Origin: Thermoanaerobacterium aotearoense
GTDB lineage: Bacteria > Bacillota > Thermoanaerobacteria > Thermoanaerobacterales > Thermoanaerobacteraceae
Length of the DNA stretch: 64,000 bases
Direction of reading: 5' to 3'
NCBI RefSeq assembly: GCF_009905255.1
Contig: NZ_CP047602.1
Location: forward strand, 2,033,501-2,097,500
In this document: in pieces, positions 16,473 to 25,729 of the stretch
Layout: the number at the start of each line of letters is the position of its first letter
Position numbering within the stretch: the stretch's first letter is position 1
Translations under genes and position numbers: made by a program
The notes under the pieces: model-generated
What the model saw: only the letters and a program-made list of their open reading frames with translations
Databases searched by the model: none
Told to the model about the DNA's origin: nothing

Positions 16473-17456
16473 ATGATGATTGAAGTAAACAACGTTACCA
16501 AAGTTTACGGAAGCCGCAAAGCCGTCGACAACATAAGCTTTTCTGTTGACAGCGGAGAAATCGTAGGGTTCTTAGGCCCAAATGGAGCTGGAAAAAGCTC
16601 GACAATGAAAATGATAACTGGTTTTATGCCACCAACATCAGGCACAATAAAAATTGCCGGATACGATATTATAGAAGATTCTATAAAAGCAAAAAAACAT
16701 ATTGGATATCTTCCGGAAGTTCCACCATTGTATTTGGATATGACTGTTGAAGCATATCTGGCTTTTGTCTGCGAATTGAAAGAAGTCCCCAATGACAAGA
16801 AAAAAGCCACAGTAGATAAAGTCATAGGTGAGGTTGGTTTAGCAGACGTAAGGAAAAGAATCATTAAAAACCTTTCAAAAGGTTACAAACAAAGAGTAGG
16901 TCTGGCACAAGCGATAGTAGGAGATCCGGATGTATTGGTGCTGGACGAGCCGACAGTAGGCTTAGATCCAAAGCAAATCAAAGAGATAAGAGACATCATA
17001 AAGGAATTAGGAAAAAAACATACAATAATTCTAAGTACGCATATTTTGCCGGAAGTAAGCATGATATGCGATAGAGTTATAATCATAAACAAAGGCAAGA
17101 TTGTAGCGATAGATTCCACTGAAAACTTGACAGACACCATAGGAAAATCAAAAAGATATTTCCTAAAAGTAATAGGTTCTGTAGAAAAAATATCAACTAC
17201 TTTAAGAGGAATAAATGGAATCAAAAACTTTAAATCAAAAGCAAATTCAAAAGAAAATTGTATCGATGTAGATGTTGAAACAGATGTAGACCATGACCTA
17301 AGAAAAGAGATTTTCTTTTCCTTTGCAAATCAAAGTTTGCCTATCATTGAATTTAGGCCGGTAAACTACAGCTTAGAAGAAGTCTTCCTACAGCTTACAA
17401 CAGATGAGGAGGTAAATGATAATGAAAATGCTGACAATATACAAAAGGGAGCTTAA
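16473..17456 (+). CDS. ABC transporter ATP-binding protein (GldA-like)
   Basis: ATPase of an ABC-2 type exporter. Walker A is GPNGAGKSS, the signature region is LSKGYKQRVGLAQA and Walker B is VLVLDEPTVGLD. The C-terminal 100 residues form the extension typical of the GldA/CcmA-like group. AGGAGG lies 11 bases before the first ATG (two ATGs in tandem). It overlaps the permease gene by 35 bases. Substrate unknown. Four genes (this one to the DUF4340 protein) are packed without gaps and must work together. Confidence 0.88.
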   Translation: MMIEVNNVTKVYGSRKAVDNISFSVDSGEIVGFLGPNGAGKSSTMKMITGFMPPTSGTIKIAGYDIIEDSIKAKKHIGYLPEVPPLYLDMTVEAYLAFVCELKEVPNDKKKATVDKVIGEVGLADVRKRIIKNLSKGYKQRVGLAQAIVGDPDVLVLDEPTVGLDPKQIKEIRDIIKELGKKHTIILSTHILPEVSMICDRVIIINKGKIVAIDSTENLTDTIGKSKRYFLKVIGSVEKISTTLRGINGIKNFKSKANSKENCIDVDVETDVDHDLRKEIFFSFANQSLPIIEFRPVNYSLEEVFLQLTTDEEVNDNENADNIQKGA

Positions 17457-18129
17457 ATCCTACTTTCTTTCGCCTCTTGCGTATGTGTTGGTAGGCTTTT
17501 TGCTGCTTATATCTGGATATTTCTTTGCGACATTTGTCCTTTCGACACAGTACGCCTTGATGTCACCAGTTTTTGGAAATATGGTGTTTGTATTCATGTT
17601 TATAAGCCCTATTTTGACCATGAAGCTAATATCAGAAGAAATGAAAAATGGTACAGACCAATTGCTTATGACATCACCTCTTAGAATAACCGACATGGTT
17701 TTGGGAAAATACTTTGCTGCATTGACTGTTTATACATTATCTTTGGTGGTTTCTTTAATATATCCTTTGTACCTTAAAATATACAGCACTCCCGATTTTG
17801 GCCCAATCCTGACAGGATATATTGGGACATTTTTGATGGGTGCAGCATTTATTGCAATAGGCATTTTTGCTTCATCTTTAACTGAAAACCAGCTAATTGC
17901 AGGCGTCATAGGTTTTTCAATATTACTGCTTTTTTGGATAGTTAGCTGGCTTGGAGATGTTTTCCAAGGAACAGCAAAAAATATTGTAGACAACATTTCA
18001 CTTTTACAAAGGTTCACTAACTTTCAAAACGGTGTTTTAAGCTTAAATGACGTTGTCTTCTACTTGAGCGTGATAATCTTCTTTGTCTTTGTCACCATAA
18101 TGGTAGTTGACAAAAGACGCTGGAGTTAG
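17422..18129 (+). CDS. ABC-2 type permease (GldF-like)
   Basis: 235 residues with six hydrophobic segments and the short inter-membrane loops of ABC-2 permeases (spans about 17-37, 55-72, 95-120, 133-155, 160-180, 210-230). I chose the ATG at 17422, nine bases after GGAGG inside the end of the ATPase gene. The motif EEMKNGTDQLLMTSPLRITDMVLGK is typical of GldF-type proteins. Twelve bases separate it from the next gene. Confidence 0.85.
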   Translation: MKMLTIYKRELKSYFLSPLAYVLVGFLLLISGYFFATFVLSTQYALMSPVFGNMVFVFMFISPILTMKLISEEMKNGTDQLLMTSPLRITDMVLGKYFAALTVYTLSLVVSLIYPLYLKIYSTPDFGPILTGYIGTFLMGAAFIAIGIFASSLTENQLIAGVIGFSILLLFWIVSWLGDVFQGTAKNIVDNISLLQRFTNFQNGVLSLNDVVFYLSVIIFFVFVTIMVVDKRRWS

Positions 18130-18141
18130 GAGGTAATTCTA

Positions 18142-19524
18142 TTGAACAAACTCAGATTAAAATACGGAAGCAACATGGTTTTATCTATCGCTATTTTACT
18201 TGGCATATTGATCTTTGGCAATTTAGTATTAGCTCAAAAACCTGTAAAATGGGATCTCACTAAGTCAAAACAGTATACCCTTTCTGATAAGACGAAACAA
18301 GTATTGAAAAATCTGAAGACAGATGTGACAGTCTACGCTTTTTTCCAAAATGACAGTGCAAAGACGCAAGTCCAAAATCTTTTAGATGAATACACAGCAT
18401 TGTCAAAAAGGATAAAAGTGCAATTCATTGATCCTGACAAAAATCCATCGCTCGCGCAAAAGTACGGAATTACAGATTACGATACAACGTTGTTTTTAAA
18501 CAGCAAAGACGACAGCAAGAGGCAGATCGTAAATTCATACGACATTTTCACACAGTCCCAAGAAACTGGCCAGAATATCTTTAGCGGTGAGCAACAATTT
18601 ACACAGGCCATAATAAATGTCACCGAAGTCAACAAGACAAATGCCTACATCATCCAAGGCCATAATGAAGTAAACAGCACAGATTCACTTACTACGTTTA
18701 AGTCGGCTTTGCAAGGTGAAGGTTACAGCGTAAACGACCTTAATATTGGTCAAGCTGGTGGCATACCAAAAGATGCTGGGCTTATAATCATTGCCAATCC
18801 AAAGTCAGATTACACCCAACAAGAAATGAATGCTATAATGGATTATCTGAAAAAAGGCGGAAAGGCCTTCATCATGATGGGAGCTGAAAATGGCCCTCTT
18901 ACTGAAAAGTCAATCAATGATATTTTGTCAAATTGGAATGTAAAAATCGACAACGACATAGTTGTTGATCCTTCAAGAAACTACTTCATGGACGCTTTAT
19001 CGCCCGTACCAGAGTATGGATACCATGACATCACTGACAAATTGGAATCAGCCAATTTGGCCACAGTTGCTCCAAGCTCCAGAAGTATAACTTACAAGGC
19101 ATCAAGTAGCAGCAACATCTCGATTCAATCTTTCTTGACCACCAGCGATAAAGCATGGGGAGAGACGAATTTCAACAGCAAGCAAGCATCTCACGACAAA
19201 AACGACATAAAAGGACCTTTGACATTAGGCATTACCATAACTGACAGCAAAACAGGCATGAAGATAGTGGTGCTGGGCAACGACCTTATGGCTACAGATA
19301 GAGTTATAGGTTTAGAAGGAAATAGAGATCTCCTTATGAATAGCGCAAACTGGCTTACAAACAAAACAGTGCAGATTTCCATAAGTCCTAAATCTCTCGA
19401 CTACGCAACATTATTCATGACAGGAAAACAAGCTGACTACATGTTCATAGTCACAGTTATAATTATACCTTTGATTATCTGGATCATAGGCGGCTATGTC
19501 TTCTTCAGGAGGAGAGCTTTATGA
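18142..19524 (+). CDS. Gld-like ABC auxiliary protein (GldG/ABC_transp_aux)
   Basis: 460 residues starting with TTG at 18142, eight bases after AGGAGG. It has an N-terminal membrane span (about 10-30), a large extracytoplasmic domain with the GldG features WDLTKSKQYTLSDKT and FIDPDKNPSLAQKYGI, and a C-terminal span (about 430-452) ending in basic residues. The protein probably caps the exporter on the outside. Such sets are best known from gliding Bacteroidetes but occur in non-gliding bacteria too, where the role is not known. Confidence 0.85.
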   Translation: MNKLRLKYGSNMVLSIAILLGILIFGNLVLAQKPVKWDLTKSKQYTLSDKTKQVLKNLKTDVTVYAFFQNDSAKTQVQNLLDEYTALSKRIKVQFIDPDKNPSLAQKYGITDYDTTLFLNSKDDSKRQIVNSYDIFTQSQETGQNIFSGEQQFTQAIINVTEVNKTNAYIIQGHNEVNSTDSLTTFKSALQGEGYSVNDLNIGQAGGIPKDAGLIIIANPKSDYTQQEMNAIMDYLKKGGKAFIMMGAENGPLTEKSINDILSNWNVKIDNDIVVDPSRNYFMDALSPVPEYGYHDITDKLESANLATVAPSSRSITYKASSSSNISIQSFLTTSDKAWGETNFNSKQASHDKNDIKGPLTLGITITDSKTGMKIVVLGNDLMATDRVIGLEGNRDLLMNSANWLTNKTVQISISPKSLDYATLFMTGKQADYMFIVTVIIIPLIIWIIGGYVFFRRRAL

Positions 19525-20414
19525 AGACTTTTAGAAACACTATAATAATGCTGGTCATTCTCGGCGTACTTGCAGGATACTATTACTACGCGAAAGCGAC
19601 GAAAAAGCCTGCGCCGTCTACAAATATAATAAGCATAAGCAAAAGCAAAATATCCTCTGTAGACATAAAAGATGCAGGCAATGAATTGGCTATTGAAAAG
19701 AGTGGCAACACCTACAACGTCATAAAGCCCGTCAGTTATAAAGCAGATAGTACCAGCACAGATGATCTGTTTAATTCGATTTCAGGTCTTAAATACAGCA
19801 GAAAATTTACTGATACTGATGTAAAAAAATACGGTTTAGATAAATCTGATTTTACAATATCTGTATCATCTAATGATGGAAAAAAAGAAGACTTGATTGT
19901 AGGAAACAAATCGCCTGTTGGAGATTCGTACTATGCAAAGCTTAAGAATTCTAATTATATATACGTTGTAGATGCCAGCTCAATAGAAAATTTGCAGATA
20001 ACCAGCAACGATACTTTGTTTAATTACTTGGACAAAGACGTGTACACAATGTCAAAGGATAAGATTTCAAAGATAACATACACAGATTCCACTGGGACTT
20101 ACAATATAGAAAAAAACAAAAGTGGAAAATGGATGTACAATGGCAAAGAAATAAGCAGCGATAATTCAGAAGCTCTTCTTAATGACATTGTTTTGTTGAA
20201 TCCGACAGGCATCGACCCAAACAAAAAAATTGTTGGAAACAATTCAAGTTTTACACTGACAATATCTGACGGAAATAAAAATGAAGAAGTCAAATTTTTG
20301 ACTGATGACAATGCCACATACTATTTGCAAATGAATACAACTCAGATTGGATTGTATATATCAAAAGACCAATTAAGCAGTTTATTAAGCGATATAAAGA
20401 AAGTGATAAAATAA
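19521..20414 (+). CDS. DUF4340 membrane-anchored protein
   Basis: 297 residues. One N-terminal span (about 5-24) is followed by a Ser-, Asp- and Lys-rich extracytoplasmic domain with repeated beta-type segments (LKYSRKFTDTDVKKYGLDKSD, GNKSPVGDSYYAKL). This matches DUF4340 proteins that accompany GldG-like genes. Its ATG overlaps the previous stop by 4 bases. Last gene of the exporter operon; a terminator overlaps its stop. Function unknown. Confidence 0.82.
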   Translation: MKTFRNTIIMLVILGVLAGYYYYAKATKKPAPSTNIISISKSKISSVDIKDAGNELAIEKSGNTYNVIKPVSYKADSTSTDDLFNSISGLKYSRKFTDTDVKKYGLDKSDFTISVSSNDGKKEDLIVGNKSPVGDSYYAKLKNSNYIYVVDASSIENLQITSNDTLFNYLDKDVYTMSKDKISKITYTDSTGTYNIEKNKSGKWMYNGKEISSDNSEALLNDIVLLNPTGIDPNKKIVGNNSSFTLTISDGNKNEEVKFLTDDNATYYLQMNTTQIGLYISKDQLSSLLSDIKKVIK

Positions 20415-20440
20415 GGAGTCGTTGTACTCCTTATTTCTTT
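20410..20440 (+). terminator. terminator of the Gld-like operon
   Basis: AAATAAGGAGT (20410-20420) pairs with ACTCCTTATTT (20427-20437). Confidence 0.85.
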
Positions 20441-20608
20441 GTCGCTTTAATGACATCTTCTTTAATCATATCCTATCTCATTCTCTATAAAAATTACTTT
20501 TAAGCTAAATAAAAAAATTGTATAATGTATAATATAAAATAATGCATTTATCTAAAAATTATTTAAAATATATTTTTGTTTTACGATATATTTGTCGGGG
20601 GAATTTTG

Positions 20609-22360
20609 ATGAACGATAATTTGATTTTTTCACTTGATATAGGTACACGAATTGTAGTAGGCATAGTAGGCGTGCCAGAAAATGATAAGCTGAAAGTCTT
20701 GGCTGTCGAACAAATGGAGCATACAGATAGAGTTATGTTTGACGGACAAGTTCACGACATAGACAAAGTGGCATCTGTTGCAACCAAGATAAAGGAAAAA
20801 CTGGAGAAAAAGCTTGGAATAACGCTTAAAAACGTTAGTCTTGCTGCAGCAGGAAGATCGCTGAAAACTAAAATAGCAAGAGTCGAAAAAAACATTGAAG
20901 AAAATTACATAGTAAAAGACAGCGACATAGATAACCTTATACTGTCTGCATTAAATGCAGCAAAAGAAGAAATATCTCAGGAAAACCACACTTTAAAGTA
21001 CCATATGGTAGGATACTCCATAAAAAGCTTTTATTTAGACGGTCTGCCTATAACAAACTTAAAAGACCATACAGGTAAGGAAATCTCTGTAGAGATAATA
21101 GCTACATTCTTACCGTATGATGTAGTAGAAAGCTTATACTCAGTGGCAAAAAAAGCAGGCTTGGAAGTGGCGTATCTTACATTGGAGCCAATTGCTGCAA
21201 TCGGCGTTGCAATAATGCCACAAATTAGAATGCTTAATATAGCACTTGTAGATATTGGAGCAGGTACCTCTGACATAGCCATTTCAAAGGACGGAAATAT
21301 TATATCATACTCAATGGTTCCATTTGCAGGCGATGAAGTAACTGAAACCATACAACAGCATTACCTTACTGATTTTAATACAGCAGAAAAAATCAAAACC
21401 ACCTCTAAAAAAGACATAAAGTTTAAAGACGTTATAGGACTACAGCATCAAATATCTCGCTTAGACGTTTTAGACTTAATATCGCCTGTTGTCAAAAATC
21501 TCGCAAAAAAGATCTGCGATGAAATAGTAAAGTACAATGGGAAAAGTCCATCTGCTGTATTTTTAGTTGGAGGCAGCAGCAATCTCCCCAACATAGCGGA
21601 GGAAATAGCAAAAAATCTATCTATACCGATAGAGAGAGTTTCGGTAAGAGATGCCAGCACTATTGCCGTCGTAGATTATAAATGCAAAAAATTAAAAGGT
21701 CCAGAGTACATAACGCCTATAGGCATCGCGTACTCCACCATGATGGACAGAAAAAAAGATTTCATAACAATTTATTTCAATGACGAAAAATTGGAATTAT
21801 TAAACCTGAAAGAGATGACAATAATGGACGTACTTTTAAAAACCAACTTTGATTCCAAAAGGCTAATAGCAAAGCCAGGTAAAAATCTGTCATTTTCGCT
21901 TAACGGTGAAAATATAATCATAAAAGGTCAAATAGGAATACCCGCTAAAATTTTAAAAAATGGCAAAGTCGCAAATCTTAAATCTAAAGTTGAAAACGGA
22001 GACAAAATAGTCGTTGAAAGTGGCATAAATGGAAGTGACGCATCTATCTCGATTCGAGAAATAAAAGAAAAATACAAATCATCTAAAGTCACTGTTAATA
22101 ATGTGATTGTAGATGATGATTATATGGTAAAAGACGGCGACGAAATTAAAACGGTCGCCGATGAAGAAGACTTTTATGTATACATAAACGGCAATAAAAA
22201 AATTCTCACAGGTAAACAACAGTATATATTTGTGGATATATTTAACACTGTAGACTTTGACATGCCTAAAAACAAAATTCCTGAGATGACCCTAAACGGC
22301 AAGAAAGCATCGTACACGGACATCTTAAAAAAGGGAGACAAAATAGAAATACTTGTTTGA
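20609..22360 (+). CDS. FtsA-like ATPase with long C-terminal extension
   Basis: 583 residues from ATG 20609, after GGGGG. The first 370 or so are an FtsA-type actin-fold ATPase: phosphate 1 FSLDIGTRIVVG, the SHS2-type insertion, phosphate 2 LVDIGAGTSDIAI and adenosine motif VFLVGGSSNLPNIAEEI. The remaining 200 residues are not part of normal FtsA and lack its usual C-terminal membrane helix. They hold three similar units of the form N-G-K, then K-x-G-D-[KE]-I (NGDKIVV, DGDEIKTV, KGDKIEILV), perhaps small beta-grasp domains. The gene is alone, flanked by terminators. It may be a second FtsA-like cytoskeletal protein, or a PilM-like one. Confidence 0.78.
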   Translation: MNDNLIFSLDIGTRIVVGIVGVPENDKLKVLAVEQMEHTDRVMFDGQVHDIDKVASVATKIKEKLEKKLGITLKNVSLAAAGRSLKTKIARVEKNIEENYIVKDSDIDNLILSALNAAKEEISQENHTLKYHMVGYSIKSFYLDGLPITNLKDHTGKEISVEIIATFLPYDVVESLYSVAKKAGLEVAYLTLEPIAAIGVAIMPQIRMLNIALVDIGAGTSDIAISKDGNIISYSMVPFAGDEVTETIQQHYLTDFNTAEKIKTTSKKDIKFKDVIGLQHQISRLDVLDLISPVVKNLAKKICDEIVKYNGKSPSAVFLVGGSSNLPNIAEEIAKNLSIPIERVSVRDASTIAVVDYKCKKLKGPEYITPIGIAYSTMMDRKKDFITIYFNDEKLELLNLKEMTIMDVLLKTNFDSKRLIAKPGKNLSFSLNGENIIIKGQIGIPAKILKNGKVANLKSKVENGDKIVVESGINGSDASISIREIKEKYKSSKVTVNNVIVDDDYMVKDGDEIKTVADEEDFYVYINGNKKILTGKQQYIFVDIFNTVDFDMPKNKIPEMTLNGKKASYTDILKKGDKIEILV

Positions 22361-22390
22361 TAATAAGGGCCAAATCGGGCCCTTATATTA
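22361..22390. terminator. bidirectional terminator after FtsA-like gene and activase
   Basis: ATAAGGGC (22363-22370) pairs with GCCCTTAT (22379-22386), A/T-rich on both flanks. Confidence 0.8.
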
Positions 22391-22396
22391 TAAGCA

Positions 22397-23383
22397 TCAT
22401 GATACACTTTGTGAAAAGATATTTTTGTTTGTTGAATTTGACCATTTGCCACACCTGTCTCCCCAACGTGATACGACTTCTTCGCTTTTTATAAACTCCA
22501 CAACTTCACAATTGTTTGAGCAGCCAGAGCATATAAATCCTTGTGCTTTATATTCAAAATCGGCAATTTCAAACCCATTAAACTGCGTATATCCTTTTTT
22601 CTTTACAGCTTCTTTAGCAAGTATCGCAGCACCTATTGCGCCCATCACTCCATAATACTTTGGTACGTATACTTTCATACCTAAGGCTTTTTCAAATGCA
22701 GCCTTTATGCCTTTATTGGCCGCTACACCTCCTTGAAATACAATCGGCTCTTTTATGTCCTTGCCTTTCCCTACATTGTTTAAATAATTTCTAACCAACG
22801 CTTCACACAAACCGTTTATTATATCGTTAAGGGGATATCCCATCTGTTGCTTATGTATCATATCAGACTCCGCAAACACTCCACATCTGCCTGCTATCCT
22901 TACAGGATTTTTTGACTCCAACGCCAAATCTCCAAATCTTTCTATCGGTATGTTAAGCCTGTACGCCTGCTGATCCAGAAACGAACCTGTCCCTGCAGCA
23001 CAAACAGTATTCATGGCAAAATCAACTACAATCCCATCCCTTAAAATAATTATCTTAGAATCTTGACCACCTATCTCAAAAATCGTATGGACATCAGGTA
23101 TCAAGCTGGATGATGCAATTGCATGTGCAGTAATCTCATTCTTGACGATATCTGCACCTACCATGAGACCTGTCAATTGTCTTCCACTTCCAGTCGTGCC
23201 TACTCCTTTTACATTTACATCGCCATCAAGCCTGTCTCTAAGTTCCATCAAAGCCTTTTGAACCGCTTTAATCGGCTGTCCTTGTGTCCTAATATAAACA
23301 TAATCAATCACCTCATTGTTTGCGTCAATCAGAGCCACATCTGTACTGACAGATCCGACGTCAATTCCCATGTATGCATCCAT
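22397..23383 (-). CDS. acyl-CoA dehydratase activase (HgdC-like ATPase)
   Basis: ATPase of the BcrA/BadF/HgdC fold that injects an electron into 2-hydroxyacyl-CoA dehydratases. Motifs: IDVGSVSTDVALI (phosphate 1), GTTGSGRQL, GGQDSKII. The two cysteines that share a 4Fe-4S cluster between protomers are in NTVCAAGTGSF and IAGRCGVFAESD. Length 328 is longer than HgdC (about 260). The extra C-terminal 60 residues contain CSGCSNNC and RWGDRCGKWS, as in the longer YjiL-type proteins. No dehydratase gene is in the window, so the partner is unknown. AAAGGAGG precedes the ATG. Confidence 0.85.
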   Translation of the reverse strand: MDAYMGIDVGSVSTDVALIDANNEVIDYVYIRTQGQPIKAVQKALMELRDRLDGDVNVKGVGTTGSGRQLTGLMVGADIVKNEITAHAIASSSLIPDVHTIFEIGGQDSKIIILRDGIVVDFAMNTVCAAGTGSFLDQQAYRLNIPIERFGDLALESKNPVRIAGRCGVFAESDMIHKQQMGYPLNDIINGLCEALVRNYLNNVGKGKDIKEPIVFQGGVAANKGIKAAFEKALGMKVYVPKYYGVMGAIGAAILAKEAVKKKGYTQFNGFEIADFEYKAQGFICSGCSNNCEVVEFIKSEEVVSRWGDRCGKWSNSTNKNIFSQSVS

Positions 23384-23512
23384 TCAAATTGCCTCCTTTG
23401 CAACAATTTACTCTACATCCAAAATTACCCTCAATTTTTATGTTTATTATCTACGCATAATTTACAATTGTGGGCAAAAACTATTGTTAGTAAATCACTG
23501 GGGGCGATGGCT

Positions 23513-25033
23513 ATGAAAAAAAACTTATATATAATATTATTGACACTATCACTGTTAATAAACATTATTTTAGGCATATTGCATAGCAAAAATGGAAATT
23601 CAGCGCTTATAATAATTTCCATGTTGACTCTCTTGCTTATAGGGTACATGCTATACAAAAACAAAGCATCTGAAATGCTGCCTGTAAACCTAAAAAATGA
23701 ATTCCCACCTAAAGAGAAGGAATCCAGCAAAAAGGTCAACATTACGTTCAGAGATGTAGCAGGACTTGACGAAGTAATTGACGAGCTTAAAATCATCATC
23801 GATTTTATAAACAACACTGAAAAGTACGACAGGATGGGTGCTAAAATACCAAAGGGAATACTTTTTTATGGTCCACCAGGTACAGGCAAAACCTTGCTGG
23901 CAACCGCTTTAGCAGGTGAAACAAATTCCACATTCATATCTGCATCAGGTTCAGAATTTGTTGAAAAATACGTAGGCGTCGGAGCCAGCCGCATCAGAGC
24001 GCTATTTGCAAGAGCTAAAAAATCAACACCAAGCATTATCTTCATAGACGAGATCGATGCAGTTGGAAGCAAGCGAAATAACGACAACAATTCTGAAAAA
24101 GATCAAACATTGAATCAGCTATTGGTGGAAATGGATGGGTTCAACAGCAATGACGGGATAATTGTAATAGGTGCTACAAACAGGCTGGATATGTTGGATG
24201 AAGCTCTTTTAAGGCCTGGAAGGTTTGACAGGACTATTCACATAGGAAATCCAAACGTAAAAGCCAGATTAGAAATATTAAAAGTACATACGAGGAATAA
24301 GCCTTTAGACAGTGACATATCGTTAGATGAAATTGCTAAAAAAACCCACGGTATGACAGGAGCACACTTATCGTCTATATGCAATGAAGCTGCCATCCTC
24401 GCTGTAATAAGGCACAAGCAGAGAATAGGAAGAGAAGAATTTGATGAAGCGATAGAAAGGGTCGTCGCAGGCCTTCAAAAGAAAAATCCAGAAGTATTGG
24501 AGAAAGAGCGCAAAATTGCGGCACACCATGAAGCTGGTCATGCCATAATCGGAAAAATATTAAACTCCAGCACAGTAGAGAAAATATCCATCGTGCCACG
24601 AGGGGAAGCCTTAGGATATGTCTTAAACTTTCCAAAGGACGATGCTTTCTTGATGACAAAGACAGATTTAAAAAACAAGATAACCATGTTATTAGGTGGT
24701 CGTGCCGCTGAGGAGATAATGTTTAATGAAGTATCAACCGGTGCAGAAAACGACCTAAAAGAAGCTACGAATATTTCATATCAAATGGTTTGCAATTACG
24801 GCATGAGCGAATTAGGCCACAGGATATATGACATTAGAATGACAAAAACAACCGATAAAATTGACGCTGAAGTAAATAAAATAATCAATAGCTGCTACAC
24901 TAATGCAAAGAAAATTCTCTTAGAGAAAAAAGACAAGATAATCTTAATAGCGGAAAGATTATTGACTAACGAGACGATAACGAGGGAAGAAATTGACGAA
25001 TTGATGAAAGACGAAAAGCAAATGTGCATATAA
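23513..25033 (+). CDS. short FtsH-type AAA+ zinc metalloprotease
   Basis: 506 residues from ATG 23513, eight bases after GGGGG; the open frame upstream has no ribosome site. Two hydrophobic helices (about 5-22 and 30-47) are joined by only 7 or so residues. The AAA domain has Walker A GPPGTGKT (120-127), IIFIDEIDAVG and the arginine-finger region RPGRFDR; the protease has HEAGH (339-343). Canonical FtsH is 600-650 residues with an extracytoplasmic domain of about 75 residues between the spans; that domain is missing here. Catalytic residues look intact. Probably a second FtsH specialised for membrane protein turnover. It stands alone, with a terminator. Confidence 0.9.
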   Translation: MKKNLYIILLTLSLLINIILGILHSKNGNSALIIISMLTLLLIGYMLYKNKASEMLPVNLKNEFPPKEKESSKKVNITFRDVAGLDEVIDELKIIIDFINNTEKYDRMGAKIPKGILFYGPPGTGKTLLATALAGETNSTFISASGSEFVEKYVGVGASRIRALFARAKKSTPSIIFIDEIDAVGSKRNNDNNSEKDQTLNQLLVEMDGFNSNDGIIVIGATNRLDMLDEALLRPGRFDRTIHIGNPNVKARLEILKVHTRNKPLDSDISLDEIAKKTHGMTGAHLSSICNEAAILAVIRHKQRIGREEFDEAIERVVAGLQKKNPEVLEKERKIAAHHEAGHAIIGKILNSSTVEKISIVPRGEALGYVLNFPKDDAFLMTKTDLKNKITMLLGGRAAEEIMFNEVSTGAENDLKEATNISYQMVCNYGMSELGHRIYDIRMTKTTDKIDAEVNKIINSCYTNAKKILLEKKDKIILIAERLLTNETITREEIDELMKDEKQMCI

Positions 25034-25061
25034 AATAGGCCTTCATTAGAGGCCTATTTTA
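25031..25061. terminator. bidirectional terminator after short ftsH and the DUF1461 operon
   Basis: TAAAATAGGCCT (25031-25042) pairs with AGGCCTATTTTA (25050-25061), loop of 7 bases. Confidence 0.9.
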
Positions 25062-25726
25062 CTGTCTTTCTTCCCTTTTAATAGAAAAGATACAAATCCA
25101 ATGATAATGTATGTAATGATTGAATTCCGGAAAGTCAAGTAAGATATGTCACTGAAAAAGCCTTCTGGCAACATCTGAATTAACCTATCTCGAGCAACAT
25201 CTAATTGCCATAAATTATTGTCAAAAAAAATGTGGTGAAAATATATAAACCATTTATTAAAATCTAATGAAACTATAGCCCCTGTAACAAGTAAAAACAA
25301 TATCACAAAAAGCATACCTCGGTATGTATGATAAAATACATCCTCTTTTCTAAAATACAAAAACAAAAAAGCCAAAATATAAATGATAATCATTAAGTTT
25401 CTCAACAAAAAGCCATTCTTAAAAAGATTTCTGACATCCTTCATGTGTTCTAATTCTCTCTCGTCAAATACTTTCTGATTTCGTCCATCTATTACAGCGT
25501 CTATTTGAAGGCTTTCAGATTTTCCATAAAGATAATCTTGAATTCTTAATGCAACTTTGCTTAATTGCGATTTATCCATGCCTGTAACGTACTTAACACC
25601 GTATTTGTCAAATTCATTGATGTAGAAATTCAAATTAAACGCCAAGTACTGCAAATTTGAAAGTAAGACAATCAAAAATAAAAGTACAGTCATAATTATA
25701 GATACAGTTTTATTTGTAACTTTCAT
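25046..25726 (-). CDS. TIGR01906/DUF1461-type integral membrane protein
   Basis: 226 residues. The first span (about 8-28) is followed by a 75-residue extracytoplasmic region and four further spans (about 108-126, 135-152, 163-172 weak, 198-220). The FNLNFYINEFDKYGV and HHIFFDNNLWQLD stretches are those of the DUF1461 family, known in lactic acid bacteria and clostridia; its function is not settled. The ATG follows the stop of the 496-residue helical gene by 3 bases, so this is the last gene of the Hsp70/HEAT operon, though its role there is unclear. Confidence 0.75.
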   Translation of the reverse strand: MKVTNKTVSIIMTVLLFLIVLLSNLQYLAFNLNFYINEFDKYGVKYVTGMDKSQLSKVALRIQDYLYGKSESLQIDAVIDGRNQKVFDERELEHMKDVRNLFKNGFLLRNLMIIIYILAFLFLYFRKEDVFYHTYRGMLFVILFLLVTGAIVSLDFNKWFIYFHHIFFDNNLWQLDVARDRLIQMLPEGFFSDISYLTFRNSIITYIIIGFVSFLLKGKKDSKIGL

Positions 25727-25729
25727 TCA

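Noticed and set aside
23123-23512. Long N-terminal extension of the FtsH-like frame
   Set aside because: It covers the start of the divergent activase gene and the promoter gap, lacks a ribosome site, and a good site exists before 23513.
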